From an uncultured Caulobacter sp. (lineage in GTDB: Bacteria > Pseudomonadota > Alphaproteobacteria > Caulobacterales > Caulobacteraceae), in the NCBI RefSeq assembly GCF_937900395.1, contig NZ_CALCDX010000135.1, forward strand, positions 1 through 9,402: a stretch of DNA of 9,402 nt, in the 5' to 3' direction. Of the stretch, positions 1-4,382 are shown in pieces (the stretch's first letter is position 1; every line of letters starts with the position of its first letter). Made by a program: the position numbers and the translations under genes. A model generated the notes under the pieces. The model was not told the origin of the DNA. It did not search any database and saw only the letters and a program-made list of their open reading frames with translations.

Positions 1-327
1 CTGCCGAACCACTTCGCGATCCGGACCTACAACAACTCGACGTCCTACGCCCTGGGCATCGGCCTCTTGGCCGACCGCTTCGCCGGAGGTGGTCCCCTGG
101 TCACGCCGTGGCCGCAGGAGACGGCGCTGTCGCTGTCGGACCGCATGGCCGCCCAGATCGCCCTCGCCCGCGTCGGCTTCAATCCCGGACCCGCCGATGG
201 CGTCGTCGGCGCCAACACCCGCAAGGCGCTGCGCGCCTGGCAGCAGAGCCAGCAACTGCCCGCCGACGGCTACCTGTCCAGCGACATGGTCGCCCGCCTG
301 AAGGCCCAGGCCGGCATCACGCCGTAA
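1..327 (+). CDS. Lytic murein transglycosylase, C-terminal part (5' end outside window)
   Basis: The reading frame is open from base 1 and stops at TAA 325-327, giving the last 108 residues. Residues 1-28 (with RTYNNSTSYALGIGLLADR) match the end of the MltB-type SLT_2 catalytic domain, where a 'YNNSxxYALxxGLLADR' stretch is usual. Residues about 45-104 form a peptidoglycan-binding domain of the PG_binding_1 type (ALARVGFNPGPADGVVGANT, then TRKALRAWQQSQQLPADGYL). By family, the enzyme cleaves the MurNAc-GlcNAc bond of peptidoglycan, releasing 1,6-anhydro-muropeptides in the periplasm. The signal peptide and catalytic glutamate lie upstream of the window and cannot be checked. The last 11 bases overlap the end of the convergent epimerase gene. 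The family is clear from the domain order; the exact paralogue is not determinable. Confidence 0.88.
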   Translation: MPNHFAIRTYNNSTSYALGIGLLADRFAGGGPLVTPWPQETALSLSDRMAAQIALARVGFNPGPADGVVGANTRKALRAWQQSQQLPADGYLSSDMVARLKAQAGITP

Positions 328-1162
328 CGACTTCCATCCAGATCGAGCGGCTTTCGCCCGGTTGCAACACGACCATGCCGGTGTCGCCCTCGCCGAACGG
401 GTTTGGGCGGCTGGCGCAGGGTTCGACGCATAGGAAGTCCTCGCCCGGCGGGACATAGACGTGAAGCCAGCGGCATTCGGCCGAGGCCGTGATCACCGTG
501 TCGGGCTGGCCGGGCGCGCGCAGCACCGCGCGCTGGTCCCACCCCGTGTAGCAGTGGTCGATCAGGCCATGACCCTCGACCGCGGCCCCCGCCGCCCAGT
601 CGGCCTCCCACGGTCCCGGATGATGCTCGGTCGGCAGGACATCGGTGTCGATCAGCCAGACGCCGTCATTGGCGGCGGTCAGGGTCTCGCCCAGGCGGCG
701 CGGGAAATAGGGATGGAAGCCCAAGCCCGCCGGCATCGCCGTGTCGCTGGTGTTGATCACCGTCAGCTGGGCGCGGAAACCCGAGTCGAGGAGCTGGAAG
801 CGCTGTTCGGCGCGATAGGCCCAGGGCCAGGCGTCCGACGCGTGCTGGTAAGAGAGCAGCGCCTCGCCGTCGGCGGCGTGTTCGACGGTCCAGGCCGAGC
901 GCCAGCCCTGACCATGCAGCGGATGCGGATGCCCAGCCAGGTTCGGCGGCAGCACGACCTCGCGCCCCTCGAACACGAACCGCCCGTGCGGGATGCGGTT
1001 GCAGAACGGGACCAGCGGAAAGCTGGCGGTCATCAGGGCGTCGCTCGTCCCGGGCGCGGCGGGCCGCAGCACATCGCGCCCGCCGAGCGTGAAGCGCGAC
1101 ACGGCGCCGCCGACCTCGGGAACGAACGACAGGCGGGCCTGGCCCTTGTCGATGACGGTCAT
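317..1162 (-). CDS. Aldose 1-epimerase (galactose mutarotase family)
   Basis: A 281-residue protein of the GalM/aldose 1-epimerase fold, which interconverts the alpha and beta anomers of free aldoses in the cytoplasm. Visible family marks, numbered from the chosen start, are PFCNRIPHGRF near 52-62, HPHPLHGQGW at 78-87 with the conserved histidine at 83, GLGFHPYFPR with the second histidine at 150, DHCYTGWD near 202-209, and CVEPCASRPNPF with the likely catalytic glutamate at 247. I chose ATG 1160-1162 because GGGAG (complement of 1170-1174) lies 7 bases upstream and the protein then begins MTVIDKGQARLSFVPEVGG, as the family usually does. An in-frame ATG at 1190-1192 would add ten residues but has no good ribosome binding site. 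The 3' end overlaps the convergent transglycosylase gene by 11 bases. A LacI-like operator about 65 bp upstream suggests sugar control. The sugar substrate is not readable from the sequence. Confidence 0.9.
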   Translation of the reverse strand: MTVIDKGQARLSFVPEVGGAVSRFTLGGRDVLRPAAPGTSDALMTASFPLVPFCNRIPHGRFVFEGREVVLPPNLAGHPHPLHGQGWRSAWTVEHAADGEALLSYQHASDAWPWAYRAEQRFQLLDSGFRAQLTVINTSDTAMPAGLGFHPYFPRRLGETLTAANDGVWLIDTDVLPTEHHPGPWEADWAAGAAVEGHGLIDHCYTGWDQRAVLRAPGQPDTVITASAECRWLHVYVPPGEDFLCVEPCASRPNPFGEGDTGMVVLQPGESRSIWMEVVTA

Positions 1163-1227
1163 GCGGCGGCTCCCAAGCGACTGAGCGGGCATCGGTAGGA
1201 TCTTTCAGCGTTGGGGCCAAGCCTTGA

Positions 1228-1241
1228 TGGTAGCGCTCTCA
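1228..1241. promoter_or_regulatory. Candidate LacI/GalR-family operator
   Basis: TGGTAGCGCTCTCA matches 12 of 14 positions of the perfect palindrome TGGTAGCGCTACCA, with the central CG typical of LacI-family operators. From memory, very similar sites are described upstream of sugar-responsive genes in Caulobacter. It lies between the divergent epimerase and YcaQ-like genes, about 65 bp upstream of the epimerase start. A sugar-responsive repressor controlling the epimerase is the simplest reading. No repressor gene is in the window, and I could not place a convincing -35/-10 pair. Confidence 0.5.
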
Positions 1242-1281
1242 GCGCCTTGCGCGATGCGCCGACCCAAGCTCAATTGCTTGC

Positions 1282-2487
1282 ATGGTCGAAACCCTCTCGG
1301 CGAAGGAAGCCCGCCGCATCGCGCTGCGGGCGCAAGGCTTCGGACGCGCGCGGCCAGCGACGCCAGGCCGTCGTCATCTGCTTTCGACGATCGAGGCGCT
1401 GGGCGTCGTCCAGATCGATTCCGTCAATGTCGTCTCCCGCTCGCACTACCTGCCCTTCTTCTCGCGGCTGGGTCCCTACGACCGCGCTCTGCTGGAGCAG
1501 CTAGCGTGGGGGCGACGTCCCGCGCTCGCCGAGTACTGGGCGCACGAGGCCTCCCTGACGCCCCTCTCGACTCACCCGCTGTTGCGCTGGCGCATGGCCG
1601 ACGCGGCCGAGGGGGTGGGCGTGTGGAAGGGCGTGGCGGCGTTCCTGCGCGACCACGGCGACTTCATCGACAAGGCCCTGGCCGCCGTCGCCGAGCGCGG
1701 GCCGCTGACCGCCTCGGCGCTGGAGCTGGGCGCGAAGGGCGCGGGCGGCTGGTGGGGCTGGAGCGAGGCCAAGCGGGCGATGGAGTGCCTCTTCTGGACC
1801 GGCCGCTTGACCACCGCGACCCGGAAGGGCGGCTTCGAGCGGGTCTATGACCTGCCAGAGCGAGTCCTGCCGCCGGAAATCCACAACGCGCCGACGCCGG
1901 ACCGCGCCGAGGCCCAGCAACGACTGCTGATGATCGCGGCCCGGGCCATGGGCGTGGCCACCGAGCGAGACCTGCGCGACTATTTCCGCCTCGGCGTGGC
2001 CGAGACCCGAGCCGCGTTGTCCGGCCTCGTCGAAAGCGGACAGCTGGTCCCCGTGAAGGTCGAGGGCTGGGAGCCGCCGGCCTTTCTGCATCCTGACGCG
2101 CCGCGTTCCCGGGCCGTGAAGGCGCGCGCCCTGCTCTCCCCCTTCGACAACCTGATCTGGTTCCGCGAGCGCGCCGAGCGGCTCTTCGGCGTCAGGGTGC
2201 GCCTGGAGATCTATACGCCTGCGCACAAGCGCGAGCATGGCTACTACGTGCTCCCGTTCCTGCAGGACGAGGCGATCACCGCCCGGGTCGATCTGAAAGC
2301 CGACCGGAAGACTGGCCGCCTAGTCGTGCTGGCCGCCCATCGTGAGCCCACGGCGGACGGACGGACCGCCGAGCTGCTGTCGGCCGAACTCCAGGCCATG
2401 GCGCGCTGGCTGGATCTTTCCGAAGTCCAGGTCCAGGACAAGGGCGAGCTGGCCGCGGAGTTGCGGGTGCAAGCCTCGGGCGGGTGA
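1282..2487 (+). CDS. YcaQ/AlkZ-family DNA glycosylase, winged-helix protein (interstrand crosslink repair)
   Basis: A 401-residue protein of the HTH_42 (formerly DUF1006) family. Characterised members (E. coli YcaQ, Streptomyces AlkZ) are DNA glycosylases built from tandem winged helices that unhook alkylated bases, including interstrand crosslinks. Family marks seen here are VVQIDSVNVV at 42-51, containing the catalytic Gln-hydrophobic-Asp motif (Q44-I45-D46), EYWAHEAS at 84-91, LLSPFDNLIWFRERAERLFG at 284-303 and AHKREHGYYVLPFL at 314-327. The Asp in the third motif position is the YcaQ-type variant rather than the QxQ of azinomycin-type AlkZ. The length is normal and no key motif is missing. 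The ATG at 1282 has no clear Shine-Dalgarno sequence (TTGC directly precedes it), so the start is less sure than the frame. The gene stands alone: it is divergent from the epimerase and separated from the sigma gene by 241 bp. Confidence 0.9.
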   Translation: MVETLSAKEARRIALRAQGFGRARPATPGRRHLLSTIEALGVVQIDSVNVVSRSHYLPFFSRLGPYDRALLEQLAWGRRPALAEYWAHEASLTPLSTHPLLRWRMADAAEGVGVWKGVAAFLRDHGDFIDKALAAVAERGPLTASALELGAKGAGGWWGWSEAKRAMECLFWTGRLTTATRKGGFERVYDLPERVLPPEIHNAPTPDRAEAQQRLLMIAARAMGVATERDLRDYFRLGVAETRAALSGLVESGQLVPVKVEGWEPPAFLHPDAPRSRAVKARALLSPFDNLIWFRERAERLFGVRVRLEIYTPAHKREHGYYVLPFLQDEAITARVDLKADRKTGRLVVLAAHREPTADGRTAELLSAELQAMARWLDLSEVQVQDKGELAAELRVQASGG

Positions 2488-2591
2488 GCTCATGCTCCGC
2501 GGCATTTCGCCACATCGCGATGAAGCTTGGTCAGGGAAGACGCCGCACTCGGCCTCATGGATTCGCGCTAATATCCAACGGGTACGCATTT

Positions 2592-2610
2592 TTCGCGCCC
2601 AGGACGCGAA
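2592..2610. repeat. Inverted repeat TTCGCG-N7-CGCGAA
   Basis: A perfect 6-bp dyad with a 7-base spacer (CCCAGGA). It is preceded on the plus strand by a T run at 2589-2593, so it does not have the order of a rho-independent terminator for the upstream glycosylase gene. It could be a protein site or an RNA hairpin in the sigma leader. Arms this short are common by chance in GC-rich DNA. Confidence 0.3.
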
Positions 2611-2640
2611 GACTCCTCCGCTCGCCCTCAGGGGACCGCT

Positions 2641-2654
2641 GGACACCGGTGTCC
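2641..2654. promoter_or_regulatory. Perfect 14-bp palindrome GGACACCGGTGTCC
   Basis: A perfect uninterrupted dyad 75 bp before the GTG of the sigma gene, in non-coding DNA. It has the size and symmetry of an operator for a dimeric regulator. I do not recognise the family that would bind it. My rough estimate is that about one palindrome of this length would occur by chance in a window this size and composition, so the support comes mainly from its position. Confidence 0.35.
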
Positions 2655-2675
2655 GAGCGCCGCAACAAACGATCG

Positions 2676-2692
2676 TCTTTCCGCCCGAAAGA
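2676..2692. repeat. Inverted repeat TCTTTC-N5-GAAAGA
   Basis: A perfect 6-bp dyad with a 5-base spacer (CGCCC), 36 bp upstream of the sigma start codon. Its AT-rich arms stand out against the GC-rich background, making a chance match less likely than for a GC-only dyad. It could be an operator half-site pair or a leader hairpin. There is no T tail, so it is not a terminator. Confidence 0.35.
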
Positions 2693-2728
2693 TGGATATT
2701 GCTCCGACCTGCGGGGGGACAGCGTGGT

Positions 2729-3274
2729 GTGGATGCGGGTGATCTTTTGAGCGCAACAGGCTCGGACAAGGCCGTGCTGTTGAGCCTTTATGAGGAGAAA
2801 CGGGCCAATCTGGTGCGCTTCTTCGCCGCGCGGCTAAGCTCGCGCGCCGAGGCGGAGGACCTGGTTCAGGATCTCTATCTGCGGCTTATGGCGATGGAGG
2901 CGGACACCGCGGTGGACAACCCGTCCGCCCTGCTGCACCGCATCGGCTCGAACCTCATGCTGGATCGCCTGCGCAGCCAGAAACGCTCTGGCGCGCGCGA
3001 CCATGACTGGCGCGAAGCCAATACGACGGTCCTGGCGGGACACGAGGTCGCCGAAGAGCCGGCGGCCGACGAGGTCGTGCACTCCCGCCAGCGTCTCAGG
3101 GCCCTGGTCGAGGCCGTGGACGATCTCCCGGAAAAGACCCGTCACGCCTTCCAACTGCACAAGCTGGAGGGCCTCAGCCATGCCGAGACAGCCCGTCGCA
3201 TGGGCATCAGCACCAGTACGGTGGAAAAGCACATAAGCTCGGCCCTAAAGACCCTGACGAGGCGACTGCGTTGA
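2729..3274 (+). CDS. ECF RNA polymerase sigma factor, FecI type
   Basis: A 181-residue ECF sigma factor. Region 2 spans about 15-86, with AEAEDLVQDLYLRL as region 2.2 and PSALLHRIGSNLMLDRLRSQ as regions 2.3-2.4. Region 4 spans about 122-180 (LPEKTRHAFQLHKLEGLSHA, then the recognition helix ARRMGISTSTVEKHISSALK). A FecI-type sigma directs RNA polymerase to the promoter of its cognate outer-membrane receptor when released by FecR. I chose GTG 2729 because it gives the usual ECF length and has the G-rich stretch 2713-2719 nine bases upstream. The frame stays open far upstream into the glycosylase gene but encodes nothing sigma-like there, so the ATG at 2492 (260 residues) is unlikely. TTG 2747 is a weaker alternative. 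The fecR-like gene begins 85 bp downstream in the same direction, the standard order of such loci. Confidence 0.9.
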   Translation: MDAGDLLSATGSDKAVLLSLYEEKRANLVRFFAARLSSRAEAEDLVQDLYLRLMAMEADTAVDNPSALLHRIGSNLMLDRLRSQKRSGARDHDWREANTTVLAGHEVAEEPAADEVVHSRQRLRALVEAVDDLPEKTRHAFQLHKLEGLSHAETARRMGISTSTVEKHISSALKTLTRRLR

Positions 3275-3359
3275 TTTATGCATCTGTCAATGGAGGGCGA
3301 GGCATCGTCGCGACGTCCTTCCCGTGGGGGATGATGGGTCCTCGTCGGAGCAAAGCCGG

Positions 3360-4337
3360 ATGAGCCGGTCAGCGCAGCACCTGCAGGAGGCGGCCGATTG
3401 GCTGACCCGATTGCAGCGGCCGGAGGTCGATGAGGCCGACTGGCTGGCGTTCGACGCCTGGCTTTCCGAGCCAGGCGCTCAGGAGGCGTATGACGCCATC
3501 CAGGCCGTCGACGAGGAGATCTTCCAGCGAGGGGCGGCCGTCCGGGGGGAATTGGCCGAACCCAGGCGCGCCGCGGCCAAGCCGGCGTTCATGATCGACT
3601 GGCGTTGGCTGGGCGGTCTGGGCGCCGCCGCCGCCGCGGCCGCCATCGCGATCACGGTGGCGCCGTGGGGCGAACTGCTGCCCCAGCCCGATACGCTCTA
3701 CACCACCGCCAAGGGTGAAAGCCGCACCCTGAACCTGGCCGACGGCACCCGCATCGACCTGAACACCGACTCGCACGTGTCGGTCCGTCTGGAGAAGGAC
3801 GCTCGCCGCGTCACGGTCCACGAGGGCCAGGCCCTGTTCGACGTGGCGCATGACAGCGCCCGTCCCTTCCTGATTACCGCCGGCGACGAGACAGTGCGGG
3901 TGCTCGGCACCAAGTTCGACGTCCGCCGCCGCGACGGCCAGCTCAGCGTCACCGTCCTGCGCGGCCTGGTCGAGGTCTCGACCGACGGCGAAGACACGCC
4001 CGTCAGACTGCGTCCCGGCCAGATGCTGGAACATGTGGAAGGCGCGTCCGGCGTCTCGGTGCGGTCGGTCGCCGCCGAGGATCAGGTGGGCTGGCGCTCG
4101 GGCCGCCTCGTCTATCGCGACCAGCCGCTGGGTCGGATCGTCGGCGACATGAACCACTATTTCGACCGCCCCATTCGTCTCGAAGGGGAAAATACGGCCA
4201 CGCTGCGGTTTTCCGGCGTATTGATCGTGGATAGACAGGATGCGATGGTTCGCCGCCTGACCAGCCTGATGCCGATTTCGGCGACGCCGACCGATGATGC
4301 CATTGTCCTGCGCGGAAGGCCGTCCGCTTCGAACTGA
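3360..4337 (+). CDS. FecR-family anti-sigma / sigma regulator
   Basis: A 325-residue single-pass inner-membrane regulator. Residues about 6-50 form the cytoplasmic DUF4880 domain (EAADWLTRLQRPEVDEADWL, then FDAWLSEPGAQEAYDAI), which contacts the sigma factor. Residues 83-103 are an alanine-rich membrane segment (WLGGLGAAAAAAAIAITVAP). Residues 113-208 are the periplasmic FecR domain (TAKGESRTLNLADGTRIDLN, VTVHEGQALFDVAHD, RPFLITAGDETVRVLGTKFD). Residues 247-320 resemble the C-terminal STN-like DUF4974 domain. The protein should relay the receptor's occupied state to the sigma factor. ATG 3360 is preferred because GGAG at 3347-3350 lies nine bases before it; GTG 3324 in the same frame would add 12 residues with no family resemblance. 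The stop at 4335-4337 is followed after only 21 bases by the proposed receptor start, in the same frame. Confidence 0.92.
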   Translation: MSRSAQHLQEAADWLTRLQRPEVDEADWLAFDAWLSEPGAQEAYDAIQAVDEEIFQRGAAVRGELAEPRRAAAKPAFMIDWRWLGGLGAAAAAAAIAITVAPWGELLPQPDTLYTTAKGESRTLNLADGTRIDLNTDSHVSVRLEKDARRVTVHEGQALFDVAHDSARPFLITAGDETVRVLGTKFDVRRRDGQLSVTVLRGLVEVSTDGEDTPVRLRPGQMLEHVEGASGVSVRSVAAEDQVGWRSGRLVYRDQPLGRIVGDMNHYFDRPIRLEGENTATLRFSGVLIVDRQDAMVRRLTSLMPISATPTDDAIVLRGRPSASN

Positions 4338-4344
4338 CGCGCGT

Positions 4345-4351
4345 AGGCGGG
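4345..4351 (+). promoter_or_regulatory. Ribosome binding site for a CTG start
   Basis: AGGCGGG, one base off the ideal AGGAGG, ends 7 bases before CTG 4359. This spacing is what one expects of a functional site. It overlaps the left arm (4349-4355) of the hairpin described next, so folding of that hairpin would hide it. Confidence 0.5.
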
Positions 4352-4382
4352 CCCGCTCCTGAGACGGGCCCTTCTCCTTTTC
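4349..4382 (+). terminator. Terminator-like hairpin between fecR and the receptor gene
   Basis: GGGCCCG (4349-4355), a nine-base loop CTCCTGAGA, and CGGGCCC (4365-4371) form a perfect 7-bp GC stem, followed by TTCTCCTTTTC, a T-rich stretch. This is the layout of a rho-independent terminator for the sigma-fecR transcript. However, the same bases appear to encode the start of the receptor's signal peptide, with the proposed CTG start in the loop. It may therefore be an attenuator, lowering or regulating receptor transcription and translation rather than fully separating two units. Confidence 0.6.

Larger units (their letters stand above)
2488..2728 (+). promoter_or_regulatory. Leader / promoter region of the sigma factor gene
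   Basis: A non-coding stretch of 241 bp between the glycosylase stop and the sigma gene's GTG. I see no convincing gene in it. The open frames crossing it have no recognisable protein signature, and the sigma frame extended upstream gives a non-family sequence. It holds three inverted repeats (2592-2610, 2641-2654, 2676-2692) and a weak -10-like TAATAT at 2569-2574 without a matching -35. No Fur box is visible. The promoter of the signalling locus is expected here by position only. Confidence 0.4.

Noticed and set aside
461..1198. A 245-codon plus-strand open frame opposite the aldose epimerase
   Set aside because: The minus strand encodes the epimerase with its catalytic residues and ribosome binding site; the plus frame is compositionally a shadow.
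2560..2574. GATTC (a CcrM-type methylation site) beside a TAATAT -10-like sequence upstream of the sigma gene
   Set aside because: GANTC sites occur many times in this window, and no -35 matches the TAATAT, so there is too little to claim a cell-cycle-regulated promoter.
2492..2728. Upstream extension of the sigma factor to ATG 2492
   Set aside because: It would add 79 residues with no ECF resemblance; GTG 2729 gives the normal family length and has a G-rich upstream site.
2484..2750. An 88-codon plus-strand frame filling the gap before the sigma gene
   Set aside because: It overlaps both the glycosylase stop and the sigma start, has no hydrophobic or domain pattern, and lacks a ribosome binding site.
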